A DNA stretch of 64,000 nucleotides from NCBI GenBank assembly GCA_002427815.1, contig DIZF01000007.1:106746-170745 (forward strand), written 5' to 3'. The position numbers and the translations under genes were made by a program. Below, piece after piece: positions 35,268 to 43,849 of the stretch. The notes beneath the pieces were generated by a model. That model was not told the origin of the DNA and did not search any database. It saw nothing but the letters and a program-made list of their open reading frames with translations. The stretch's first letter is position 1, and the number at the start of each line of letters is the position of its first letter. The DNA comes from Ramlibacter tataouinensis. GTDB taxonomy: Bacteria > Pseudomonadota > Gammaproteobacteria > Burkholderiales > Burkholderiaceae_C.

Positions 35268-36457
35268 TGTCACCCCTGTCGCTCTTCACCACCTTGCTTC
35301 TGGCCGCCAGCATCGCGCTGCCGGCACTGGCACAGACCGGCGCCCGCAAGCGCGCCGGCACGGAGCGGACCAGCCAGCGCGGCGTGGCCTACGCCGGCAG
35401 CGAAGAGGCCATGCGCTGGGCCCATGAGATGGCGCAGCGCCGCGGCCTCGATCCCGACTGGGTGCGCAAGGCCGTGGGCCAGGCCCAGTTTCTGCCCACG
35501 GTGGCCCGGCTGATGCAGCCGGCACCGGTGGGCACGGCCAAGAACTGGCGGGTCTACCGCAGCCGCTTCATCGACCCGGTGCGGATTGCCGCCGGCGTGA
35601 AGTTCTGGCAGGACAACGAGGGCGCGCTGCAGCGGGCCGAGCAGGTTTATGGCGTGCCGCCCGAGATCATCGTGGGCATCATCGGGGTGGAAACCATCTA
35701 CGGACAGCAGATGGGCAATTTCCGTGTTATCGACGCGCTGGCCACCCTGGCGTTCAACTTTCCCCAAACGCATCCGCGGGCGGCCGAACGCAGCGCCTAC
35801 TTCCGCAGCGAACTGGAAAACTTCCTGGTGCTGCAGGACGAGCGCAGGGGCGATCCGCTTGCGCCGCTGGGCAGCTACGCCGGCGCCATGGGCATGGCGC
35901 AGTTCATGCCGAGCAGCTGGGCGCGCTGGGCCGTGGATTTCGACGGCGACGGCCGCATCGACCTGGCCACGAGCCCGGCCGACGTGATCGGATCGGTCGC
36001 CAACTATTTCAAGAGCTACGGCTGGCAGGCCGGGATGCCGACCTGCTACCCGGTGAGCTTCGACGCGGCCCGGCTGGACAAGGACGCGCTGCTCGCGCCC
36101 GACATCCTGCCGACTTTCAGCGTGGCCAGCTTCGTCGCCAAGGGCGCGGTGCTCGAAGGGCCCGCGCTGGCGCACAAGGGGCCGCTGGCCCTGGTCGAAC
36201 TGCAGAACGGCGACGCCGCGCCGCAGTATGTGGCGGGCACGGAGAACTTCTACGTGATCACCCGCTACAACTGGTCGAGTTACTACGCCATGGCCGTGAT
36301 CGAACTGGGCGGGACGGTGAAAGACGTCATGACGGCGCAGACGGCCATGGCGCCGCGGCCGCCCCAGCCTGCCGCGCCTGACGCGACGGTCGCGCCGACG
36401 ACGCCCGCCGCCAACCAATCGGAACCAACCGCGTCTGACCTGACACCGGATTCATGA
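35267..36457 (+). CDS. mltB: Lytic murein transglycosylase B
   Basis: A 396-residue protein with an N-terminal signal sequence (cleavage likely after ALA near residue 22) and no lipobox. The MltB-type domain has IVGIIGVETIYGQQMGNF with catalytic Glu142, then GSYAGAMGMAQFMPSSW, and GDGRIDLATSPADVIGSVAN cut to GDGRIDLATSP. The C-terminal tail is Pro/Ala/Thr-rich and likely disordered. It cleaves peptidoglycan glycan strands in the periplasm. It overlaps the transglutaminase stop by one base, linking envelope remodelling with the MoxR operon. Confidence 0.93.
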   Translation: MSPLSLFTTLLLAASIALPALAQTGARKRAGTERTSQRGVAYAGSEEAMRWAHEMAQRRGLDPDWVRKAVGQAQFLPTVARLMQPAPVGTAKNWRVYRSRFIDPVRIAAGVKFWQDNEGALQRAEQVYGVPPEIIVGIIGVETIYGQQMGNFRVIDALATLAFNFPQTHPRAAERSAYFRSELENFLVLQDERRGDPLAPLGSYAGAMGMAQFMPSSWARWAVDFDGDGRIDLATSPADVIGSVANYFKSYGWQAGMPTCYPVSFDAARLDKDALLAPDILPTFSVASFVAKGAVLEGPALAHKGPLALVELQNGDAAPQYVAGTENFYVITRYNWSSYYAMAVIELGGTVKDVMTAQTAMAPRPPQPAAPDATVAPTTPAANQSEPTASDLTPDS

Positions 36458-36481
36458 GCATCAGCGACGGCTGACCGGGGC

Positions 36482-37441
36482 TCAGACCGTGGCCGGGATC
36501 AGGAAATCGCGGCTGATGCGCGCGCCCAGTTCATTCACGCGGTCCAGGAATTGCGTGAGGAATGCGTGCAGCCCGGTGGCCAGGATCTCCTCGATATGGC
36601 CATACTGCAGGTCGGCGCGCAGCTTGCCGGCGCGGCGCTGGGTTTCGGAAGACTGGTCGTTGGCGACCATGGCCAGGTTGCTCACCACTTCGTTCAGGCT
36701 GGCGTGCAGCGAGCGGGGCATGTCGGGCCGCAGAATCAACAGGTCGGCCACCCGCTCCGGCTTGATCACGTCGCGGTACACCTTGCGGTAGATCTCGAAG
36801 CCGGAGACGCTGCGCAGGATGGCGCTCCAGTGGTAGAAGTCGTACTCCTGGTCCTTCTCGCTGGCGGCGCCGAAGAAGTCGCTCTGCACGGCGTGGAACT
36901 TCACGTCGACCAGGCGCGCCGTGTTGTCCGCGCGCTCCAGGAAGGTGCCCAGCCGCATGAAATGCAGCGCCTCGTCCATGAGCATGGTTCCCACGGTGAC
37001 GCCGCGCGAGAGGTGCGAGCGGAACTTCACCCACTCGAAGAACTGCCCCGGGTCGCGCTCGAATTCGCCGGCCGCGAGCATGCGGTTGACTTCGAGCCAG
37101 GTCTGGTTGGTGGTCTCCCAGGTCTCGGTCGTGAGCGTGCCGCGCACAGCGCGGGCGTTCTCGCGCGCCGCGCGCAGGCAGGACACGATGGATGACGGGT
37201 TGCTTTGGTCCTTGACCATGAACTCCATCACCCGCTGCGGCTGCACCTCGCCATGCTTGGCGCCGTAGGAAGGCAGCAATTCGCTGATCGACAGCAGGCC
37301 CTGCCAGCCCACCTGGGCCACGGCGGCCGACTGCGGCAGCAGCGAAGTCTGGTAGTTGACGTCGAGCATGCGGGCGGTGTTCTCCGCTCGCTCGGTATAC
37401 CTGGACATCCAGAACAGGTGATCGGCGGTACGTGACAGCAT
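36482..37441 (-). CDS. Alpha-E domain protein
   Basis: A 319-residue all-helical protein of the alpha-E family. It starts LSRTADHLFWMSRYTERAEN cut to LSRTADHLFWMSRYTERA, the family hallmark, and carries RTARXX-like arginine motifs (ERADNTARLVDVKFH). Alpha-E proteins are predicted to work with circularly permuted ATP-grasp ligases in peptide synthesis or protein tagging (comparative-genomics prediction of Iyer and colleagues); no reaction is proven. ATG 37441 lies 2 bp after the ATP-grasp stop, so the two form an operon. Confidence 0.9.
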   Translation of the reverse strand: MLSRTADHLFWMSRYTERAENTARMLDVNYQTSLLPQSAAVAQVGWQGLLSISELLPSYGAKHGEVQPQRVMEFMVKDQSNPSSIVSCLRAARENARAVRGTLTTETWETTNQTWLEVNRMLAAGEFERDPGQFFEWVKFRSHLSRGVTVGTMLMDEALHFMRLGTFLERADNTARLVDVKFHAVQSDFFGAASEKDQEYDFYHWSAILRSVSGFEIYRKVYRDVIKPERVADLLILRPDMPRSLHASLNEVVSNLAMVANDQSSETQRRAGKLRADLQYGHIEEILATGLHAFLTQFLDRVNELGARISRDFLIPATV

Positions 37442-37443
37442 GG

Positions 37444-38934
37444 TTAGACCTCCAATATCCAGGTGTCCTTGGTGCCGCCGCCCTGCGAGGAATTCACCAC
37501 CAGCGAGCCGTCCTTGAGCGCGACCCGGGTCAGGCCGCCGGGCACCATGTGCACGTCCTTGCCCGACAGCACGAAGGACCGCAGGTCGATGTGGCGCGGC
37601 GCGATGCCGCTCTCGACGAAGGTCGGACAGCTCGATAGCGACAGCGTGGGCTGGGCGATGTAGCCGGCGGGCTTGGCCTGGATCGCCTTGCGGAAGTCCT
37701 CGAGTTCCTGCTTCGAAGCGGCCGGGCCGATCAGCATGCCGTAGCCGCCGGCGCCATGCACTTCTTTCACCACCAGTTCCTCGAGGTGGGACAGAACGTA
37801 TTTCAGGTCGTCCGGGTTGCGGCACAGCCAGGTGGGCACATTTTTCAGGATCGGCTGCTCGCCGAGGTAGAACTCGATCATGTCCGGCACATAGGGGTAG
37901 ATCGACTTGTCGTCGGCCACGCCCGCGCCGATGGCATTGCAGATCGTCACGTTGCCGGCGCGGTAGGCGTCCAGCAGCCCGGCGCAGCCGAGATTCGAGG
38001 TCGGACGGAACACCGACGGATCCAGGAAGTCGTCGTCGACGCGGCGATAGATCACGTCGACCCGCTTCGGCCCGCGCGTGGTCCGCATGTACACGAACCG
38101 GTCCTTCACGAACAGATCCTGCCCTTCCACCAGTTCGACCCCCATCTGCTGGGCCAGGAAGGCGTGCTCGAAGTAGGCGCTGTTGTACATGCCGGGGGTG
38201 AGCACCACCACCGTCGGGTCGGGCGCGCCGGGCTGGGCCGAAGCGCGCAAGGTCTCGAGCAGCAGGTCGGGGTAGTGCATGACGGGCGCCACCCGGTGCG
38301 AGCTGAACAGGTCCGGGAACAGCCGCATCATCATCTTGCGGTCTTCCAGCATGTAGCTCACGCCGCTGGGAACGCGCAGGTTGTCCTCGAGCACGTAGTA
38401 CTCGCCTTCGCCCTGCTCGTTGGGCACGCGGACGATGTCGATGCCGGAGACGTGCGAATAGATGCGATGCGGCACGTACACGCCCATCATTTCCTTGCGG
38501 AACTGGCTGTTGTTCAGGATCTGGTCGGGTGGGATGATGCCGGCACGGATGATCTCCTGGTCATGGTAGACGTCGTGCAGGAACCTGTTGAGGGCCGTGA
38601 CGCGCTGGACCAGGCCGCGCTCGATGACGGCCCATTCGGCGGCAGGGATGATGCGCGGGATCAGGTCGAACGGGATCAGCCGTTCGGTGCCGGCACCGTC
38701 CTCGTCCTTCGCGCCGTAGACGGCGAAGGTGATGCCGACGCGGCGGAAGATCATTTCCGCTTCCTCGCGGCGCGCCTGCATGGCGTCCTGCGACTGGCGT
38801 GCCAGCCATTGCGCATAGCCGCGGTAATGATCGCGCACACCCTGGACCTGGCTTTGCCCACCCTGGGACTGGCCCTGGAACTGGAACGGGCCGTTGCCCG
38901 GCCACCGGGCATACATCTCGTCGAATTTAGGCAT
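37444..38934 (-). CDS. Circularly permuted ATP-grasp type 2 protein
   Basis: A 496-residue protein of the DUF404/DUF407 family. Conserved stretches include RVGITFAVYG, IPRIIPAAEW, YYVLEDNLRVPSGVSYML cut to YYVLEDNLRVPSG, VVVLTPGMYNSAYFEH, KEVHGAGGYGMLIGP and HMVPGGLTRVA. The family is predicted to ligate a carboxylate to an amine with ATP. Unusually, residues about 11-33 form a Gln/Gly-rich stretch before the conserved VRDHYRGYAQWL. It is cotranscribed with the alpha-E gene. Confidence 0.92.
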   Translation of the reverse strand: MPKFDEMYARWPGNGPFQFQGQSQGGQSQVQGVRDHYRGYAQWLARQSQDAMQARREEAEMIFRRVGITFAVYGAKDEDGAGTERLIPFDLIPRIIPAAEWAVIERGLVQRVTALNRFLHDVYHDQEIIRAGIIPPDQILNNSQFRKEMMGVYVPHRIYSHVSGIDIVRVPNEQGEGEYYVLEDNLRVPSGVSYMLEDRKMMMRLFPDLFSSHRVAPVMHYPDLLLETLRASAQPGAPDPTVVVLTPGMYNSAYFEHAFLAQQMGVELVEGQDLFVKDRFVYMRTTRGPKRVDVIYRRVDDDFLDPSVFRPTSNLGCAGLLDAYRAGNVTICNAIGAGVADDKSIYPYVPDMIEFYLGEQPILKNVPTWLCRNPDDLKYVLSHLEELVVKEVHGAGGYGMLIGPAASKQELEDFRKAIQAKPAGYIAQPTLSLSSCPTFVESGIAPRHIDLRSFVLSGKDVHMVPGGLTRVALKDGSLVVNSSQGGGTKDTWILEV

Positions 38935-41575
38935 TAAGGCGTCTCCGGTTCACAGGATAGCAATGAATGTGCCCGGATGTGGGGCAAGGTTCCGAGCGGG
39001 TACCGCCATGCACACCTAGGGCGCGCGATGCTGCCAGTAGCGCGGCGCCAGATCGCGTTGGCAGCCCACTTCGAGGTCGGCGTCGGAGCGCCACAGGGCG
39101 GCGCCACAGGGCGGCGCCGCAGTGCGGCGAGTCGATCACGGCAATGCCGCGGCGGCGGTAGCGTTCCAGCACGGGGGCCGCTGGATGGCCGAAGCGGTTG
39201 CGGTAGCCCGCCTGCACCAGCGCCACCGAAGGCTGCACCGCTTCCAGGAAACCCTCGCTCGAGGATGTCTTGCTGCCGTGGTGCGGCACCAGCAGGATGT
39301 CCGCTCGCAGCAACGAGCCGCTTCCGGAGGCGCCTTGCGGATCAGCGGCGCCGGATTGCACCGGCTCGTCGCGCGCCACGTCCGCCGCCAGCCGCGCTTC
39401 CTGGGCCTGCTCGATGTCGCCGGCCAGCAAAGCCGTGCGCCTTCCGTTGGAGATCCGCAGCACGCAAGTCATTGCGTTGGGCTTTTGCACTACGTCGTAG
39501 TCCGAGCCGGCCGGATGAAGCATCTCGAAGTCCACCCCGTCCCATTGCCAGCGCTGCCCGGCCGCGCAGCGCCGGGATGCCCGCAGGGCCTGCAATTCAT
39601 GGTTCGCCTCGAGCGAACTGAGCAGCTCGGCTTGCGGCTGCATCGCCAGCACGGCCGCCGCCCCGCCGGTGTGGTCGGTGTCGCTGTGACTCAGGACCAG
39701 GATGTCGACCCGGTCATCCAGTGCGCGCAGCAGCGGGACCAGGACCCTATGGCCGGCATCACTCTCGGGGCTGTAGCGCGGGCCGCTGTCGTACACCAGC
39801 GTGTGGGCGGCGGTGCGCACGATGACGGCATTGCCCTGGCCGACATCGGCCGCCAGCAGCTCGAACTGCCCCGGCGGCGGGCGCACCGCCTGCCACAGCA
39901 ACACCGGCAGCAGCAAGGGCAGGCCGAGCGCTCGCGCATGCCAGGGCAGCCGCAGCGCCAGCAGCAGGCCGCCCAGGACCCCGGCGGCGCCGGCCCACAT
40001 CGGGGCCGCGGCCACCGAGACCGTCGCGAACGGGAGCGCAGCCAGCCATTGCAGGTACACCTGCAGCAATTGCACCGCCCCGCCCGCCAGGGTCCACAGC
40101 GGCGACAGCGCCACACCGGCCAGCGCCAACGGGGTGATCACGAGCGTGACCCAGGGAATGGCCAGCGCGTTGGCTGCGAGGCCCACCACCGAGGCCTGGC
40201 CGAACAGCAGGAGCGTGAGCGGGGTCAGGGCCAGCGTGACCATCCATTGCTCCCGCAGCCCCGACCCCAGCATCGCCGCCAGCCGGCTCGCACGGGCCGA
40301 TATCGCGGTGGCACTGGGAGCAGGGCTCGCGGGCGTTGGCGGCGGCCCCGGATCGGTAGCGAACAGCACACCCACCGCGACGAAGCTCAGCCAGAACCCG
40401 GCTTGCAGCAAGGCCCAGGGATCGATCGTCACCACCACCGCGCACGCCAGCAGCCACACCGATGGCCAGGGCCAGCGCCGTCCCGACAGGCGCAACAACC
40501 CGACGGTCGCCAGCATCCAGATGGTGCGTTGCGCCGGCACGCCCCAGCCACTGAACAACGAATAGCCGGCCGCGAGCACGATGCCACCGACCAGGGCCGC
40601 GTGCTGGGCCGGCCAGGCCAGGCACAGCCGTTCGCTGCGCCGCCACAAGGCGCCCACCACCAAGGCGGCGAGCCAGGCGAACATGGTGATGTGCAAGCCG
40701 GAGATGCTCATCAAATGGGCCACGCCGGTCGCCCGAAAGATGTCCCAGTCGCCGCGTTCGATGGCGTTCTGGTCGCCCACGATCAAGGCCGCCAGCAGGC
40801 CCGCGGTCTGGCGATCGGCCACCTGCTCGAACACGGCATCGCGCACGGCCTGGCGGGCGCGCTCGACCGGATGCCGCCAGGTGTCGGCGATGCGGCGCGG
40901 CTCCGGGTCGCGCAGGCCGGCTCGCACATAGCCGGTCGCCTGCAGACCCTGCTCCCACAGCCACAGCTCGTAGTCGAAGCCGTGCGGATTGATGTTGCCG
41001 TGCGGCGCCTTCAGCCGCACGCTCAGCTCCCAGCGCTCGCCGGCGTGCAGGTCGGCCGGCTGGCGTTGCAGGTCGACGCCGCCGCTGGCGCCGGCCATGG
41101 CGCCCCCGTACCAGCCCAGATACACCTGGGGCACAAGCCGCACCGCCGCGCCGGCGGCCGTGGCCGACTCCACCTCCAGCCGGAACCGCAAACCCGTCTC
41201 GCTGCGTTGCGGCATGGCGGCCACGACACCGGTGACGGCCAGGTCGCGGCCCTCCAGCGCCGGGTCCAGGCCATGCGCGATGAAGTGGGAAGCGCGCAGG
41301 CCAGTCAGGCCGAAGGCCACGAGCGCCGTGGCCAGCAAGGCTGCGCTTGCCCTCACCCCGGCCCTCTCCCGGAGGGAGAGGGAGTAGACAGCCCACTTTC
41401 GGGGCGAGATCGAGTAAGCAACCGCCAGCACGGCCAGTCCCAGTGCGGCCAGCGACGCATAGACACCCGCCGCCCACAACGCGGGCTGTTGCAACTGCAA
41501 TGCGGGACCGAGCACCGCGCCCAGCAGGGCCGGCGTCATCCACCCGCCGCGCCGGGGGTTGTCGTCGTTTCGCAT
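38927..41575 (-). CDS. comEC: DNA internalisation competence protein ComEC/Rec2, C-terminus frameshifted
   Basis: An 882-residue membrane protein. It has N-terminal membrane and OB-like domains, a competence domain with GDQNAIERGDWDIFRATGVA cut to GDQNAIERGDWD, and a C-terminal metallo-beta-lactamase-like domain with LSHSDTDHTGG. It forms the channel for single-stranded DNA uptake. A 13-bp tandem duplication (39093-39118) shifts the frame after GAALWR. Without one copy the protein would end in EVGCQRDLAPRYWQHRAP at a stop at 39016-39018, the family-typical ending. As written it runs on about 60 residues and overlaps the ATP-grasp start by 8 bp. Confidence 0.88.
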   Translation of the reverse strand: MRNDDNPRRGGWMTPALLGAVLGPALQLQQPALWAAGVYASLAALGLAVLAVAYSISPRKWAVYSLSLRERAGVRASAALLATALVAFGLTGLRASHFIAHGLDPALEGRDLAVTGVVAAMPQRSETGLRFRLEVESATAAGAAVRLVPQVYLGWYGGAMAGASGGVDLQRQPADLHAGERWELSVRLKAPHGNINPHGFDYELWLWEQGLQATGYVRAGLRDPEPRRIADTWRHPVERARQAVRDAVFEQVADRQTAGLLAALIVGDQNAIERGDWDIFRATGVAHLMSISGLHITMFAWLAALVVGALWRRSERLCLAWPAQHAALVGGIVLAAGYSLFSGWGVPAQRTIWMLATVGLLRLSGRRWPWPSVWLLACAVVVTIDPWALLQAGFWLSFVAVGVLFATDPGPPPTPASPAPSATAISARASRLAAMLGSGLREQWMVTLALTPLTLLLFGQASVVGLAANALAIPWVTLVITPLALAGVALSPLWTLAGGAVQLLQVYLQWLAALPFATVSVAAAPMWAGAAGVLGGLLLALRLPWHARALGLPLLLPVLLWQAVRPPPGQFELLAADVGQGNAVIVRTAAHTLVYDSGPRYSPESDAGHRVLVPLLRALDDRVDILVLSHSDTDHTGGAAAVLAMQPQAELLSSLEANHELQALRASRRCAAGQRWQWDGVDFEMLHPAGSDYDVVQKPNAMTCVLRISNGRRTALLAGDIEQAQEARLAADVARDEPVQSGAADPQGASGSGSLLRADILLVPHHGSKTSSSEGFLEAVQPSVALVQAGYRNRFGHPAAPVLERYRRRGIAVIDSPHCGAALWRRPVALRRRPRSGLPTRSGAALLAASRALGVHGGTRSEPCPTSGHIHCYPVNRRRLNA
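39093..39118. repeat. Two tandem 13-bp units inside comEC
   Basis: ACAGGGCGGCGCC occurs twice in direct succession (39093-39105 and 39106-39118). Thirteen is not a multiple of three, so gain or loss of one unit shifts the comEC reading frame. Confidence 0.85.
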
Positions 41576-41674
41576 GCCAGCATTCTCAACGACTCATGGG
41601 TACGTCCTGCCGACCTGGTTGGGGCCGCAGATGTATTCACCGGACAGCGCCACCGGCCGGCTCGGCCCCCCGGC

Positions 41675-42874
41675 TCACGGCGTCGGGGGTTCCCGGGTCG
41701 AGCGTTCCTTGCGGATCAAGCTGAGGAAGCACAGCGCGGTAGGGACCGCCAGTGCAGCAAAGCCAGCGCGGTACCCGCCGCCCAATCCCGCCAGCGCACC
41801 GAACAGCGCAGGTCCCAGCACCGTGCCGAAGAACGTGACGGCCAGCGTGCCGCCGGTGGCCATGCTGGCCATGCCGGGCGGCGCGCGCCGGGCCACCTCG
41901 GACAGATAGACACCGTTCCATCCGATCGCCGACGCCCCGAAGACGACGAGCAGCGTGAACACCAGGACCGGCGGCACCTGGGCATTGAGCAGGGCAGTTG
42001 CGAGCGTGGAAAGCGCCATCAGTCCCGCCAGCAGCGCCAGCGCGCGCCGCGCGCCCAACCAGCGATCGGACACATAACCCCAGGCCACGCGACCGACGAT
42101 GCCGCCGATCTGCGCCACCGACAGGGCCAGCCCGGCTTTCACCAGACCGTAGTCGAGCGCCTCCTGCAGATAGGTCACAAGGTAGGTGCTCAGCGACAGC
42201 TGCATGGCGGAAAAAACGAACGAGAAGGCGGCCAGCCGTGCCAGCGCCCGCTGCGACAGGACCAGGTGCAGCGGCTGCAGCAGGTTGCCGAAGGCCAGCG
42301 AGCGATCGGGCTGGCGGTCGGCGTCCAGGCCGGCCCGCAGCGGTTGGGAGGCAATCGCACACACGACGTTCGCGGCCGCCACGACAAACAGCGTAGCCTG
42401 CCAGCCGCCCAGCAGCACCAGGCCCGGCACCAATGCGCCGGCCAGCATGCCGCCGAGCGGAACGCCGGTCTGCTTGACCGAAAACACCAGCGCCATGCGG
42501 TGCGCAGGCGTCGTCAGCGCCAGCAGGTGCGAGCTGGCCGGCGTGATCGGCCCGTAGCCCAGGCCGATCAGGAAGGCGCCCAGCACCATGGCCTTCAGCG
42601 ACGACAGCGCGCACACGGCCAGGCCGATGGCGCACAGCAGCAAGCCCGCCTGGCTGACGCGGATGGCACCGAAGCGCGCCACGGCCGAACCCGAGGCCAG
42701 GCTCGCCAGGATCGCGCCGAGGTAGGCGATGCCTACGTACACGCCGGTGAGCGTGGCCGAGACGCCGAGCGCCAGCGCCACCACCGTTGCCATGACCGGC
42801 ACCGTCAGCAGCGCCATCGACACCATGGCCTGGATGGCCAGGGTGACCAGCAGGGGAAGCCAGTTGTTCTTCAT
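41675..42874 (-). CDS. Major facilitator superfamily transporter
   Basis: A 399-residue carrier with about twelve hydrophobic segments and a central charged loop (about residues 188-200). The loop GSAVARFGAIRVSQ after the second segment and GYVSDRWLGARR after the eighth correspond to the MFS signature positions. The substrate is unknown. It stands between comEC (100 bp downstream, same strand) and a serine-protease-like gene. Confidence 0.87.
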   Translation of the reverse strand: MKNNWLPLLVTLAIQAMVSMALLTVPVMATVVALALGVSATLTGVYVGIAYLGAILASLASGSAVARFGAIRVSQAGLLLCAIGLAVCALSSLKAMVLGAFLIGLGYGPITPASSHLLALTTPAHRMALVFSVKQTGVPLGGMLAGALVPGLVLLGGWQATLFVVAAANVVCAIASQPLRAGLDADRQPDRSLAFGNLLQPLHLVLSQRALARLAAFSFVFSAMQLSLSTYLVTYLQEALDYGLVKAGLALSVAQIGGIVGRVAWGYVSDRWLGARRALALLAGLMALSTLATALLNAQVPPVLVFTLLVVFGASAIGWNGVYLSEVARRAPPGMASMATGGTLAVTFFGTVLGPALFGALAGLGGGYRAGFAALAVPTALCFLSLIRKERSTREPPTP

Positions 42875-42946
42875 GGTGGCGGTGCGGCCTCATGCGGCAG
42901 CGCCCTCGTGGCCCGCCGGGGCCTGCTCGCGGTTACCGTCATGCCT

Positions 42947-43747
42947 TCAGTGCTCGGTGAGCGTCAGCAGGATGTCGGCATACCAGGCGCAGTTCAGGCC
43001 CAGTGCCTCGTCCAGCTTCAGGTCGCGGGTGCCCACGTCCATGCGCGAGGAGTGCACGCCGAGCAGCATCCACGGCAGCTCGTCCAGCTCCGGCCCATGG
43101 TTGCGGGCGCGCATGACCACCGGCGCACCGCTGGTGCCGCGATGGGTGCGGGCGTCGGTCAGGAAATAGCCCTTCCCCTGGAAGCGAAAACCGAAGGACG
43201 AGGCATTGACCGCATGCCGCACCACGGGCAGGTGATGCAACGCGTCATGGAAGCCGAGCGGGAAGCCCACCACCAGCAGCGAGGAGCCGAGTTCCACCTG
43301 TTCATCCGGCTCATGCAGGTGGCGGGGCGTGAATGCGCGATAGACGCTGGTCTCGGGCAGCGCACCGCGCTCGATCTCGATCGCTGCGACGTCGATGTCC
43401 CCGCCGCTGTCGCGGCCCTGGCGCCACAGGCTCTTGCCGTCCCGGTACAGCGGCATCGAGAAACCGGTGGACCGCGCCATGTTGGCGGGGTCGGTATGGA
43501 TCTCGATCTCGATCCGGTCGGGAAAGTGCTTGCTCGGCTCGTCCAGCATCACATGGCGGCTGGTGACCAGGAACAGGCGCTCGTCGCGCTGGAAGAAAAA
43601 TCCGCTGGCGTTGGTCATCAGCCGCTGGCCGTCGAAGGTGTTGACGCGCGCGGCAGCGAGCAGGAGCGATTCGATCGGCGGCGGGGCGGCCGGCGCTGCG
43701 CTCGGTAGTGGCGCTGTGGCAGCGGGCTTTGACGAGTTCGGTTGCAT
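42947..43747 (-). CDS. Trypsin-like serine peptidase-fold protein
   Basis: A 266-residue protein. An Ala/Pro-rich N-terminal tail (1-25) without a signal peptide precedes a double-beta-barrel protease domain. The likely triad is His65 (VTSRHVM), Asp119 (GGDIDVAAIE; Asp117 is also possible) and Ser206 (HRGTSGAPV). GSSLLVVGFPLGFHD is also conserved in such proteins. It would be cytoplasmic unless exported by an unseen route. Substrate and partners are unknown. The neighbours (MFS carrier, liv cassette) do not suggest a role. Confidence 0.78.
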   Translation of the reverse strand: MQPNSSKPAATAPLPSAAPAAPPPIESLLLAAARVNTFDGQRLMTNASGFFFQRDERLFLVTSRHVMLDEPSKHFPDRIEIEIHTDPANMARSTGFSMPLYRDGKSLWRQGRDSGGDIDVAAIEIERGALPETSVYRAFTPRHLHEPDEQVELGSSLLVVGFPLGFHDALHHLPVVRHAVNASSFGFRFQGKGYFLTDARTHRGTSGAPVVMRARNHGPELDELPWMLLGVHSSRMDVGTRDLKLDEALGLNCAWYADILLTLTEH

Positions 43748-43812
43748 GACGCATTTTGCGTCAAGCTACGCTACCCGCGCAGCGACAGCGGCCAACCTCA
43801 GCCGTGAAAGCC

Positions 43813-43833
43813 GGGCGGCGTGGGGCGCCGCCC
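43813..43833 (-). terminator. Hairpin after the second liv cassette
   Basis: An 8-bp GC stem (GGGCGGCG/CGCCGCCC) with a 5-nt loop, 17 bp beyond the livK-like stop on the minus strand. Only a short T stretch follows, so its strength is uncertain. Confidence 0.45.
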
Positions 43834-43849
43834 GATCCAAGAGCGCTGC

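Noticed and set aside
37444..37825. Upstream extension of the alpha-E reading frame to 37825
   Set aside because: It overlaps the ATP-grasp gene in another frame, and the family start (LSRTADHLFW) is at 37441.
39122..43708. A 1528-codon plus-strand open frame opposite comEC, the MFS gene and the protease-like gene
   Set aside because: It runs antisense through three well-supported minus-strand genes and has no family signature. Long antisense frames are expected at this GC content.
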